Positions 6,849 through 12,620 of a stretch of DNA of 12,620 bases are shown here, piece after piece (positions within the stretch are counted from its first letter, which is position 1; each line of letters begins with the position of its first letter). This stretch comes from Chloroflexi bacterium RBG_16_64_43 (GTDB lineage Bacteria; Chloroflexota; Anaerolineae; Anaerolineales; RBG-16-64-43), in contig MGOA01000055.1 of the NCBI GenBank assembly GCA_001796965.1, positions 1 to 12,620 of the forward strand, given 5' to 3'. The notes beneath the pieces are model-generated. The model made no database searches and was not told the origin of the DNA. It saw nothing but the letters and a program-made list of their open reading frames with translations. The translations under genes were made by a program, and so were the position numbers.

Positions 6849-8027
6849 ATGCACAGCCTGTACGTGCACATCCCATTCTGCCGGCACCGCTGTGGTTACT
6901 GCGATTTCAACACCTACAGCGGCCTGGACTCCCTCATTCCAAACTACGTCGAGGCCTTGTCGAAGGAGATTCGCGAGGTCGGCAGTCAAGGCGACCGGCC
7001 CCGCCTGCACAGCCTCTTCTTTGGCGGAGGGACTCCCTCGTTGCTCACTACCCATCAGGCGGGCGTTCTGATCGGGACCATCCGTCACTCTTTCTCGATC
7101 GAGGCCGAGGCGGAGTTCACTTTGGAGGCCAACCCCGACGGGTTGACGGAGCGATACCTTGCGGAGTTGCTACTCCTGGGGGTCAATCGCCTCAGTTTGG
7201 GCGTCCAGTCTATTCACCCCGCCGAATTGGCTGTGCTCGAGCGCGAGCACGGGATCGAACGGGTCGTCTCGAGTGTCCGCGCCGCGCGCGCCGCCGGTCT
7301 TGCCAATCTGAGCCTGGATCTGATTTATGGAATTCCGGGTCAAACGCTCGATACCTGGGAGCAGACGCTTCAGTGCGTCCTCGATCTCGACCCCGACCAT
7401 CTTTCCCTCTACGCCCTTACCCTCGAACATGGGACGCCCTTACGTCGCGAAGTGCGTGCCGGGCGGGTTGCCGCACCGGACGACGACCTGGCGGCAGATA
7501 TGTATGAGCAGGCGGGCGAGCGTCTGGCGCGGAATGGCTTCGCCCAATATGAAGTATCCAATTGGGCGCGCCGCCCAGCGGGTCCCGACGCGTGGCGCTT
7601 CGCAAGCCGGCACAACCTTCAGTACTGGCGCAACCTGCCGTACTTTGGGGTAGGGGCCGGGGCGCACGGATACGTGAACGGCCGCAGATACTCCAACGTC
7701 CTCGCCCCCGCAACCTACATCCGCCGCATGAATGCGGGGCCGGGGCGTAACTGGCCCCTCTCACGCGCGGTGGCGCGCAGCGAGTTACTCTCGAACGACG
7801 AGGCCATGCGTCAATCGATGTGGCTGGGGATGCGGCTTACCGAGGAAGGTGTGCCCGTCGAAGACTTCACGCAAAGGTTTGGCGTATCGCCCGATGGGCG
7901 TTTCGGCCCCGAGATTGATGAACTCCTTGCGCAAGGGCTGATCGAACGAGAGGTGCGACCGAACCGGCTGCGGCTGACGGAACACGGTCGCCTGCTGGCC
8001 AACCAGGTTTTCGTCCGCTTTGTCTGA
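6849..8027 (+). CDS. hemW: Radical SAM heme chaperone HemW (coproporphyrinogen III oxidase-like)
   Basis: HemW proteins carry a 4Fe-4S cluster and SAM-binding fold and are thought to deliver heme to target proteins. They are often misnamed as oxygen-independent coproporphyrinogen oxidase. The 392 residues match HemW length. The protein starts directly with Y-V-H-I-P-F-C and the cluster motif C-R-H-R-C-G-Y-C (Cys11, Cys15, Cys18). It continues with the SAM-binding G-G-G-T-P-S (59-64), E-A-N-P (93-96), L-S-L-G-V-Q-S (115-121), D-L-I-Y-G-I-P-G-Q (157-165), Y-E-V-S-N-W-A (234-240), H-N-L-Q-Y-W (255-260) and a C-terminal HemN_C domain (about 315-390). HemN proper has an N-terminal extension and a fourth Cys after the motif (CxxxCxxCxC); both are missing here, so HemW is preferred. 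The gene stands alone, diverges from pth and ends 14 bases from the convergent prenyl synthase gene. Confidence 0.93.
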   Translation: MHSLYVHIPFCRHRCGYCDFNTYSGLDSLIPNYVEALSKEIREVGSQGDRPRLHSLFFGGGTPSLLTTHQAGVLIGTIRHSFSIEAEAEFTLEANPDGLTERYLAELLLLGVNRLSLGVQSIHPAELAVLEREHGIERVVSSVRAARAAGLANLSLDLIYGIPGQTLDTWEQTLQCVLDLDPDHLSLYALTLEHGTPLRREVRAGRVAAPDDDLAADMYEQAGERLARNGFAQYEVSNWARRPAGPDAWRFASRHNLQYWRNLPYFGVGAGAHGYVNGRRYSNVLAPATYIRRMNAGPGRNWPLSRAVARSELLSNDEAMRQSMWLGMRLTEEGVPVEDFTQRFGVSPDGRFGPEIDELLAQGLIEREVRPNRLRLTEHGRLLANQVFVRFV

Positions 8028-8041
8028 CCCGTGCGAGCGGA

Positions 8042-9046
8042 CTACCTATCGCGGGTCAACAGCGAGGCCGTCATCTCTCGGAGCGCCGAGTCGTATTCGG
8101 GGAGGAGAGCAGCACGCCCGACGGCCGCATAAGCGCGTTCAGTCATGCGCGCCCCCTCGGCCAGCGCGAATGCACGCGCGCCGCACGCCTCGAGCGACGC
8201 CAACATGCGCGGGACCTGCGCGGCGGTGAACGGCTCGGCAAGCAACCCCCGAAACTCCAGACATCGCTCAAGGCCGAATACGATCGGCAGGCTCTTCTTG
8301 CGGCTCTGGAGGTCGGTGGTCGCCGATTTGCCGGTCACCGCCGGGTCTCCCCACAGCCCGAGCACGTCGTCCCGAACCTGGAATGCGAACCCGAGGTGCA
8401 GCCCGAACTCCGCCAAAGCTTCCGCTTGCTCGGCGGAGGCTCCGCCGGCCACGCCTCCGGCCAGGCACGCAGCGGCGACTAGCGCGCCGGTTTTGGCCCG
8501 CACCATCTGCCAATAGGTGTCAATTGAAGCCTCGGCCGCGTCTTCGGCGTCCAGGTCGAGGAACTGACCATAGGTCAATTCCAGGCAGGCACGGCTGAGC
8601 ACCAAGAGCACTTCGGCCCGCGTGGCCGGCGCAAGGTCCTCGCGCTGAGCCTCCAAAGTCGCCAGCGAGGCGGCCGCGAACAGCGCATCCCCCGCATTGA
8701 TTGCCTGCGCAGCGCCCCAGCGCTTCCATATCGTTTCGCGGCCCCGTCGAGTCGGGCTTTCGTCTTGGATGTCGTCGTGCATCAGCGAGAAGTTGTGAAT
8801 GAACTCCACTGAGGCGGCCACCGGGAGCGCCGGACGCCAATCGCCGCACACGCCGCCGCAGGCGAGCAGCGTCAGAACCGGCCGGATGCGCTTGCCCGTC
8901 GCCTCCGGGCCCGCGCCCGGTCCGGTCCAGCCCATGTGATAGGTCACCATCTCCACAAGGTCCGGCCCCATGCGCGAGCCGCAGCGCTGGACGGCCTCGC
9001 GCAGCTCCTGTTCGACGGCAGGCAGCATCTCGTGCACTAGGCTCAT
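8042..9046 (-). CDS. Polyprenyl (probably geranylgeranyl) diphosphate synthase
   Basis: Trans-type prenyltransferase that condenses IPP onto allylic diphosphates, feeding carotenoids, quinones or other isoprenoids. The 334 residues contain G-K-R-I-R-P (51-56, diphosphate binding), the first Asp-rich motif D-D-I-Q-D (91-95), K-T-G (185-187), the second Asp-rich region D-D-V-L-G-L-W-G-D (226-234) and K-K-S-L-P (251-255). The first Asp-rich motif lacks the two-residue insertion typical of bacterial farnesyl synthases. The residue five before it is aromatic (Phe86) and the one four before is small (Ser87). From known chain-length rules this resembles archaeal-type (type I) GGPP synthases, so a C20 product is inferred; longer products are not excluded. 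The ATG at 9046 lies 5 bases after the fni TAA with only a weak ribosome site, so the two genes form one operon. ispA, crtE and idsA-type names would all be used for relatives. Confidence 0.92.
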   Translation of the reverse strand: MSLVHEMLPAVEQELREAVQRCGSRMGPDLVEMVTYHMGWTGPGAGPEATGKRIRPVLTLLACGGVCGDWRPALPVAASVEFIHNFSLMHDDIQDESPTRRGRETIWKRWGAAQAINAGDALFAAASLATLEAQREDLAPATRAEVLLVLSRACLELTYGQFLDLDAEDAAEASIDTYWQMVRAKTGALVAAACLAGGVAGGASAEQAEALAEFGLHLGFAFQVRDDVLGLWGDPAVTGKSATTDLQSRKKSLPIVFGLERCLEFRGLLAEPFTAAQVPRMLASLEACGARAFALAEGARMTERAYAAVGRAALLPEYDSALREMTASLLTRDR

Positions 9047-9051
9047 TCGGT

Positions 9052-10080
9052 TTATTCTCTGATCAGGGGAGCGTGACGCAGGTCTGCTACCGAGCCCGCA
9101 CCAACGGCGAACATGGCGATACGCAGTTCCTGGGCCATGAGGTCAATCGCCTTGATAGCGGCCTCCAGCGACATGGAGGCCGCCTTGAGGTAGGGTTGGG
9201 CGCTGCCCACCAGATTGGCGCCGAGGGCGATGCACTTGGCGGCTTCGACTCCGTTGCGAATTCCACCGGAGGCGATCAACGGCAGGGAGGGCAGCTCGGC
9301 GCGGCATTGCGCCAAAGCCTCGGCGGTGGGAATTCCCCAGTCGACAAAGTCGCCTGCCAAACGAGCCAGGTCCGGGTCGCTGGTGCGATGCATCTCAACC
9401 TGCGACCAGGAGGTGCCGCCCGAACCGGCGACGTCTACCGCCGCCACGCCCGCCTCAGCCAGCCAGAGAGCCACCTTGGCCGAGATCCCCCAACCGACTT
9501 CCTTGACGACGACCGGGACGGGCAGGGCTCGACACACCTGGCCGATTTTCGCCAGCAGGTTTGAGAAATCGTGGTTGCCTTCCGGCTGGAGCGCCTCCTG
9601 CAAAGCGTTGAGGTGAAGAATCAATGCATCGGCGCGGATCATGTCAACCGCCCTCTGGCACTCCGCCACACCCACCCCATGGTTGAGTTGGACCGCGCCC
9701 AGATTGGCCAGCAGCATGGTCTTGGGGGCAACATCGCGAACCTGAAAGGAGCCGGCAGCGCGTTCGTCCTCGAGCGCCACACGTTGTGAACCCAGGCCGA
9801 TGGCGATGCCTGCGCGTTCGGCTGCCTCGGCCAGAACGCGGTTGATGGCTTGGGCCTGGTCAGTCCCGCCGGTCATCGAGGAGATAAGCAAAGGCGCACG
9901 CAATCCATGGCCCAGGAAGACGGTATTCAAGTCCACCTCTTCCAGGCCGCGCTCCGGCAGTGCTTGATGCACAAAGCGATAGCGTTCCAGGCCCGTGCTC
10001 AGCCCGGATTGTACGTCTTGCGTGAGATTAATACGGATGTGATCCGCCTTGCGCGAGGCGGTTGGCGCAACTTCGGGCAT
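9052..10080 (-). CDS. fni: Type 2 isopentenyl-diphosphate delta-isomerase (FMN-dependent)
   Basis: Interconverts IPP and DMAPP using reduced FMN and Mg2+ in a TIM barrel. It supplies the starter and extender units for the prenyl synthase encoded next. The 342 residues match the family. Visible motifs are R-K-A-D-H (10-14), the FMN-binding S-M-T-G-G (68-72), G-L-G-S-Q-R (95-100), H-L-N-A-L-Q-E (156-162, Gln161 and Glu162 being the Mg and catalytic positions), V-V-K-E-V-G (191-196, Lys193), V-A-G-S-G-G-T (217-223), S-G-G-I-R-N-G (271-277) and G-A-N-L-V-G (287-292). The ATG at 10080 follows AAGGA by about 10 bases. A strong promoter lies directly upstream. The type 2 enzyme is unrelated to the NUDIX-type Idi and is common in bacteria that use, or once used, the mevalonate route, but no other pathway gene is visible here. 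Confidence 0.97.
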   Translation of the reverse strand: MPEVAPTASRKADHIRINLTQDVQSGLSTGLERYRFVHQALPERGLEEVDLNTVFLGHGLRAPLLISSMTGGTDQAQAINRVLAEAAERAGIAIGLGSQRVALEDERAAGSFQVRDVAPKTMLLANLGAVQLNHGVGVAECQRAVDMIRADALILHLNALQEALQPEGNHDFSNLLAKIGQVCRALPVPVVVKEVGWGISAKVALWLAEAGVAAVDVAGSGGTSWSQVEMHRTSDPDLARLAGDFVDWGIPTAEALAQCRAELPSLPLIASGGIRNGVEAAKCIALGANLVGSAQPYLKAASMSLEAAIKAIDLMAQELRIAMFAVGAGSVADLRHAPLIRE

Positions 10081-10112
10081 GGCTTGGTGTTCCTTAAACA
10101 GTTATCCGGTGC

Positions 10113-10141
10113 ATGTTACCAGCCGGTCGGAGGGGTGTCAA
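10113..10141 (-). promoter_or_regulatory. Strong promoter of the fni-prenyl synthase operon
   Basis: The minus strand reads perfect TTGACA (10141-10136), a 17-base spacer and TAACAT (10118-10113), the latter preceded by TGG as an extended -10. The start is expected near 10106, a leader of about 26 bases including the AAGGA ribosome site. It lies back to back with the acpP promoter, with 16 bases between the two -35 boxes. Confidence 0.8.
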
Positions 10142-10157
10142 ACAGCGCGGCCCGTCC

Positions 10158-10186
10158 TTGACCCGGACCGCGCATGCGCTTAGAAT
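10158..10186 (+). promoter_or_regulatory. Strong promoter of acpP
   Basis: TTGACC (10158-10163), a 17-base spacer and TAGAAT (10181-10186) make a near-consensus sigma-A/70 promoter. Transcription would start near 10193, leaving a leader of about 83 bases before the acpP ATG. This fits the high expression expected of an acyl carrier protein. Confidence 0.8.
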
Positions 10187-10224
10187 CAGTCGACCACCTG
10201 GACCCGAGAGATACACTATCTAGC

Positions 10225-10235
10225 GTTCCCGGAAC
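10225..10235 (+). promoter_or_regulatory. Dyad GTTCC-C-GGAAC in the acpP leader, possible operator
   Basis: An 11-base dyad with perfect 5-base arms lies about 33-43 bases after the predicted acpP start. Its single-base centre cannot fold into a hairpin loop, so if it means anything it is a protein-binding site on DNA. I do not recognise the factor; it does not match the FapR or LexA consensus that I know. It may be chance. Confidence 0.25.
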
Positions 10236-10275
10236 AGATCTCGGCAGTGGGGCACGCACAAGGGAGGATACTCTG

Positions 10276-10518
10276 ATGGCAGAAGCCACGTTTGAATCCG
10301 TTCGCGCGATCATTGCGGAGCTGTTGGGCGTCGAGTCAGAAAAGGTCACTGAAACCGCACGCTTCCGCGAGGACCTGGGTGCGGACTCGCTCGACTTGGT
10401 GGAATTGATCATGGCCTTCGAGGAGAAGTTCGGCGCCGAAATCTCCGACGAGGATGCGCAGAAGATCACGACCGTCGGTGAGGCGGTCAAGTACATCTCC
10501 TCGCGCTCGCCGAAGTAA
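10276..10518 (+). CDS. acpP: Acyl carrier protein
   Basis: Carries growing fatty acyl chains on 4'-phosphopantetheine during type II fatty acid synthesis. The 80 residues are the usual size and strongly acidic. The attachment motif G-A-D-S-L-D-L-V-E-L (35-44) contains Ser38, followed by the standard helix-III region and the D-E-D-A-Q-K-I-T-T-V-G-E-A stretch (58-70). The ATG at 10276 is chosen because AAGGGAGGA ends about 8 bases upstream and the family starts here; an in-frame ATG at 10174 would overlap the promoter. No fab genes are adjacent, so acpP is a single-gene transcript with its own strong promoter and a terminator-like hairpin. The short length makes housekeeping AcpP and a specialised carrier protein hard to separate, but the sequence looks like the housekeeping one. 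Confidence 0.96.
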   Translation: MAEATFESVRAIIAELLGVESEKVTETARFREDLGADSLDLVELIMAFEEKFGAEISDEDAQKITTVGEAVKYISSRSPK

Positions 10519-10573
10519 GCGGGCAGGGGGCATAGGCCCGGCGCGAGCCGGTCGTCGGACAGGCGCAATAAGC

Positions 10574-10610
10574 AGCGGGCGAGGTCTCCTCGGCGGAGGC
10601 CTCGCCCGCT
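10574..10610. terminator. Bidirectional terminator between convergent acpP and thyX
   Basis: A 16-base stem (10574-10589 with 10595-10610) has all positions paired, one of them as a G-U wobble, around a 5-base loop TCGGC. The stem is very GC-rich. It is followed on the plus strand by TTATGTCT, a weak U-tract, and on the minus strand by a short mixed T stretch. It sits 55 bases after the acpP stop and 46 bases before the end of thyX, so it probably serves both transcripts. Confidence 0.8.
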
Positions 10611-10656
10611 TATGTCTGCTAGGCATGCCATACGGCCCGCGGGTCTGACTCCAGAG

Positions 10657-12096
10657 TCAAGATTGCAGGAAGTAGTCGGCCTCCAGAGATTCCCAGTCGG
10701 GCAAGTCCTCAAGGCGCATCCAGCTGCCAAGCAGGGGATGAACCTGGCGCACGAGTTCGGCGAGGTGCAGTGCGACGACCCGCATTGCGAAGTGCGCATT
10801 GGGGCGGGCCCGCAGCTCGCACAAATGATAAACCTCTCGCAGGTTGAGAGTCATCAGGAACCGACGCAAATACCCGTTAGGAACGACGTACCCCGCGAGG
10901 GCCGGGTTCTCGTGGGCGATCTTCTGATAGGCGCCGCGCGCTGCGTCCATGGCCCGGCGATAGCTCTCGAGCAGATTGGCCTCGGCCATCCAACGCGGGG
11001 TGACATAGCCCAGCTCGCAAGTGAGCGGCGCGCTGGTCAGGCTGAGCATGCGGTGGCGCTTGGCTTCAAAGTAGGCTCCCTGGTCGGCCACCACTTCGAC
11101 CGAGTAGGTCACATGCTCAAGCTCGCGCGAGGGATGGTCCCATTGTCCCATCTCCCCTAGCAAGTCCTGCGCGGCGGCGCGGCGCCTCTCAGGTGAATTC
11201 TCCATCGCACGCAGCGCCTGCGAGTAGGCCAGACCTTCAGTACGCACGACGGCCGCCGCCAGCGCGCGCGCTTCTGCGGCTGCATCCGCATGACGCAGGA
11301 ACACTCCGCCCGCCGGGCCGAGGGCCTCCGAATTGGCCCCACCCGAGGCGTCGTCCTTCACGGGTCCCGGCTTCGTCTGCGCCAGCCGGCTGAGGTACGG
11401 GCTGGCCTGGGCGTATTTGACGAGGGTCGGCACCTCCTGCAGGGCCACTCGGCGTACGTCCTCGCCAATGTCGCGCACCTCGGCCAAGGGGTGGGAGAGC
11501 ATCTTGCGAATGGCATGCTCGAGCGAGCGCGCGTTGAGGGTCACTCCAACGTTGGCAAAGACCGCGCTAGGTAAGAGGTAGCGCGCCACATCCACGTAGC
11601 GCGAACGGATCCGGCCGTCCCAGCGCGCCTCGCTTTCGCCGTCCTCCCGCGGGAATGCAGATTGGGCCACCTTCCTAAGAGGTGCGAGCGACGCCAAGTA
11701 GGTATCGAGCAGAAGCTCGCACGTCTGACGATACAGGTTCCCGAGCGATGCGTTGCGGATTTCCGCAGGCACGACGAAGGCGGTGCGATCCCACATCTGG
11801 TAGCGCGTGCTCTTCTCGGTATAGGAGGCCAAACGGTTGGACTCGATGCATTCGATGGCCAGGCGCGAGATGTTTTCGAGCGCGATGTGCAAAACGGCGT
11901 GTTCGGCCACCGAGGCGTGGCCGTACCCAACCACCCACCGTTCGTGGAATTGAGCCGAGGCCTCCTCGCTGAGCGCGGAGGCGATCACGTCGAAGGACTC
12001 CGGCGAGCGGGAGGTCTTGGCAAAGGCGACGGCGATGGTCTCTGGGGAAAGCGTTCGCGGACTCAAAAGATAGACGCGCCGGTCCTGCCCACTCAT
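10657..12096 (-). CDS. thyX: Tandem-domain ThyX-like protein (FAD-dependent thymidylate synthase family)
   Basis: ThyX makes dTMP from dUMP using FAD, NAD(P)H and methylene-tetrahydrofolate and is normally about 220-250 residues. This protein has 479 and contains two ThyX-like halves. N-half (about 5-240): G-H-A-S-V-A-E-H at 59-66, then N-R-L-A-S-Y-T-E-K-S-T-R-Y at 87-99, which keeps the SxxExSxRY part but has Ser86-Asn87 where the family has Arg-His. It also has Arg172 and N-A-R-S-L at 188-192. C-half (about 280-475): H321 with E327-H328, then R-H-R at 347-349, but P-L-T-C replaces S-x-R-Y. It has N-L-R at 418-420 and Arg429. A Gly/Ala-rich linker at about 241-275 joins them. The ATG at 12096 follows GGGAGGT by four bases. 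I believe other double-length COG1351 proteins exist. Catalytic activity is inferred at best, so the symbol marks family membership, not proven function. Confidence 0.85.
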   Translation of the reverse strand: MSGQDRRVYLLSPRTLSPETIAVAFAKTSRSPESFDVIASALSEEASAQFHERWVVGYGHASVAEHAVLHIALENISRLAIECIESNRLASYTEKSTRYQMWDRTAFVVPAEIRNASLGNLYRQTCELLLDTYLASLAPLRKVAQSAFPREDGESEARWDGRIRSRYVDVARYLLPSAVFANVGVTLNARSLEHAIRKMLSHPLAEVRDIGEDVRRVALQEVPTLVKYAQASPYLSRLAQTKPGPVKDDASGGANSEALGPAGGVFLRHADAAAEARALAAAVVRTEGLAYSQALRAMENSPERRRAAAQDLLGEMGQWDHPSRELEHVTYSVEVVADQGAYFEAKRHRMLSLTSAPLTCELGYVTPRWMAEANLLESYRRAMDAARGAYQKIAHENPALAGYVVPNGYLRRFLMTLNLREVYHLCELRARPNAHFAMRVVALHLAELVRQVHPLLGSWMRLEDLPDWESLEADYFLQS

Positions 12097-12117
12097 GGCA
12101 CCTCCCTCTCCGACAGT

Positions 12118-12177
12118 CCTTGGCTGGAGGACCCCGGTTCGCGCGCCGGCCGAGACGCCGGGGTGCGGCCCCCAAGG
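12118..12177 (-). other. Nested inverted repeat between ribF and thyX
   Basis: In the 91 bases between the ribF stop and the thyX start, CCTTGG (12118-12123) pairs with CCAAGG (12172-12177). Inside it ACCCCGG (12131-12137) pairs with CCGGGGT (12158-12164). The structure ends just before the thyX ribosome site and has no T-run, so it is more likely a leader or processing hairpin than a terminator. It has no match to a riboswitch that I recognise. The surrounding DNA is GC-rich, so chance pairing remains possible. Confidence 0.35.
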
Positions 12178-12187
12178 CTCGCCACGA

Positions 12188-12620
12188 TCAGCTCATGCTT
12201 CGCAGGAGTATGCGTGTCTGCTCGACATCCGCCCGAATTTGCTGCAGCAGGGCCTCCACGCCGGCGAACTTGGCTTCGGCCCGCAGCCGAGCGACGAAGC
12301 TCACCGTAAGCGGCTGACCGTAGAGGTCTTCATCGAAATCGAGGATGTGGGTCTCGACCACTTGTCCCTCGGGCTGGCCGGCGAAGGTCGGGCGCACACC
12401 GATGTTGGTGACGCTCGCCAGGCGGCGCGCGCCCACCTCGGCCCACGTGGCGTACACGCCGCGCGCGGGCACCGCCCGCGCCTCCCACACGGCCACATTC
12501 GCTGTGGGGAAGCCGAGCGTCGCTCCTCGTTGTGCGCCATGGACTACTTGCCCCGTGAGGGTGAAGGGCCGCCCCAGGCAGCGTTGGACTTCGGCCATGT
12601 CGCCCTCGCTGAGAGCGCGC
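12188..12620 (-). CDS. ribF: Bifunctional riboflavin kinase/FAD synthetase, partial (C-terminal riboflavin kinase part)
   Basis: RibF phosphorylates riboflavin to FMN and adenylylates FMN to FAD. The N-terminal FAD synthetase domain lies beyond the right edge. The visible 143 complete codons begin in the interdomain linker (A-L-S-E-G-D before M-A-E-V) and cover the whole riboflavin kinase barrel. This includes L-G-R-P-F-T-L-T-G, the nucleotide-binding G-A-T-L-G-F-P-T-A-N, G-V-Y-A, N-I-G-V-R-P-T-F and V-E-T-H-I-L-D-F with the catalytic Glu, then D-L-Y-G. The internal ATG at 12598 is not taken as the start because the frame continues upstream with family-like sequence. A stand-alone riboflavin kinase would be the alternative if the missing part proved absent. 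The gene precedes thyX by 91 bases on the same strand, and its products are the cofactors of ThyX (FAD) and Fni (FMN). Confidence 0.93.
   Translation of the reverse strand, partial: RALSEGDMAEVQRCLGRPFTLTGQVVHGAQRGATLGFPTANVAVWEARAVPARGVYATWAEVGARRLASVTNIGVRPTFAGQPEGQVVETHILDFDEDLYGQPLTVSFVARLRAEAKFAGVEALLQQIRADVEQTRILLRSMS

Noticed and set aside
6849..8027. Oxygen-independent coproporphyrinogen III oxidase (HemN) for the radical SAM gene
   Set aside because: The protein lacks the HemN N-terminal extension and the fourth Cys after the cluster motif; length and motifs fit HemW.
10174..10275. 34-residue N-terminal extension of the acyl carrier protein
   Set aside because: It starts inside the -35/-10 spacer of the acpP promoter, and the ATG at 10276 has an excellent ribosome site.
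10116..10799. 227-codon minus-strand frame across acpP and the terminator
   Set aside because: It is antisense to acpP, crosses a strong terminator and overlaps the end of thyX; no domain is visible.
10657..12096. Fusion of two genes by sequencing error, or a pseudogene, to explain the double-length ThyX
   Set aside because: The frame is continuous with matching landmark spacing in both halves, a linker and one good start; degenerate motif residues are complementary rather than random.
1..12620. CRISPR array, insertion sequence, prophage, tRNA or defence system
   Set aside because: No spaced direct repeats, transposase, integrase or tRNA-like cloverleaf was seen; nearly all sequence is explained by core genes.

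Overview
This is a GC-rich, densely packed bacterial chromosome segment made almost entirely of recognisable housekeeping and signalling genes. Three things suggest a Chloroflexota-type (Anaerolineae-like) bacterium: a cytosolic Hanks kinase with an 'IIFRD' catalytic loop fused to an outer-membrane-style propeller, a type 2 isopentenyl-diphosphate isomerase next to a GGPP-synthase-like gene, and a double-length ThyX protein. The lineage is inferred from gene flavour, not from a marker gene. I see no mobile element, CRISPR array, tRNA or rRNA.

Layout, left to right. (a) Positions 1-6629, minus strand, reading right to left: pth (peptidyl-tRNA hydrolase), then mfd (transcription-repair coupling factor) overlapping it by 4 bases. 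After a 185-base gap with its own good promoter come a Ser/Thr protein kinase with an eight-repeat beta-propeller and a PP2C phosphatase. The phosphatase start overlaps the kinase stop by 8 bases, and the gene runs off the left edge. (b) Positions 6630-6848: a divergent control region between pth and hemW. (c) Positions 6849-8027, plus strand: hemW, a radical-SAM heme chaperone that looks leaderless. (d) Positions 8042-10080, minus strand: a two-gene isoprenoid operon in which fni (type 2 IPP isomerase) precedes a polyprenyl (probably geranylgeranyl) diphosphate synthase. It converges on hemW with only 14 bases between the stops. (e) Positions 10081-10275: two textbook sigma-A type promoters back to back, one for fni (minus) and one for acpP (plus). 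(f) Positions 10276-10518, plus strand: acpP, followed by a strong hairpin that probably terminates both acpP and the convergent thyX. (g) Positions 10657-12620, minus strand: ribF (3' part only), a 91-base gap with a possible nested hairpin, then a 479-residue tandem ThyX-like protein.

How the genes work together. The pth-mfd pair joins ribosome rescue to rescue of stalled RNA polymerase. The kinase and phosphatase form a reversible phosphorylation switch. The fni and prenyl synthase genes interconvert IPP and DMAPP and elongate them. RibF makes FMN and FAD, the cofactors expected for Fni (FMN) and for a ThyX enzyme (FAD), so flavin supply is a shared thread on the right side.

The most interesting item is the tandem ThyX protein. 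Its two halves carry complementary remnants of the ThyX active-site motif, which suggests a pseudo-heterodimer with composite sites. I found no evidence for a wholly new multigene system; the remaining findings concern regulation and domain architecture.
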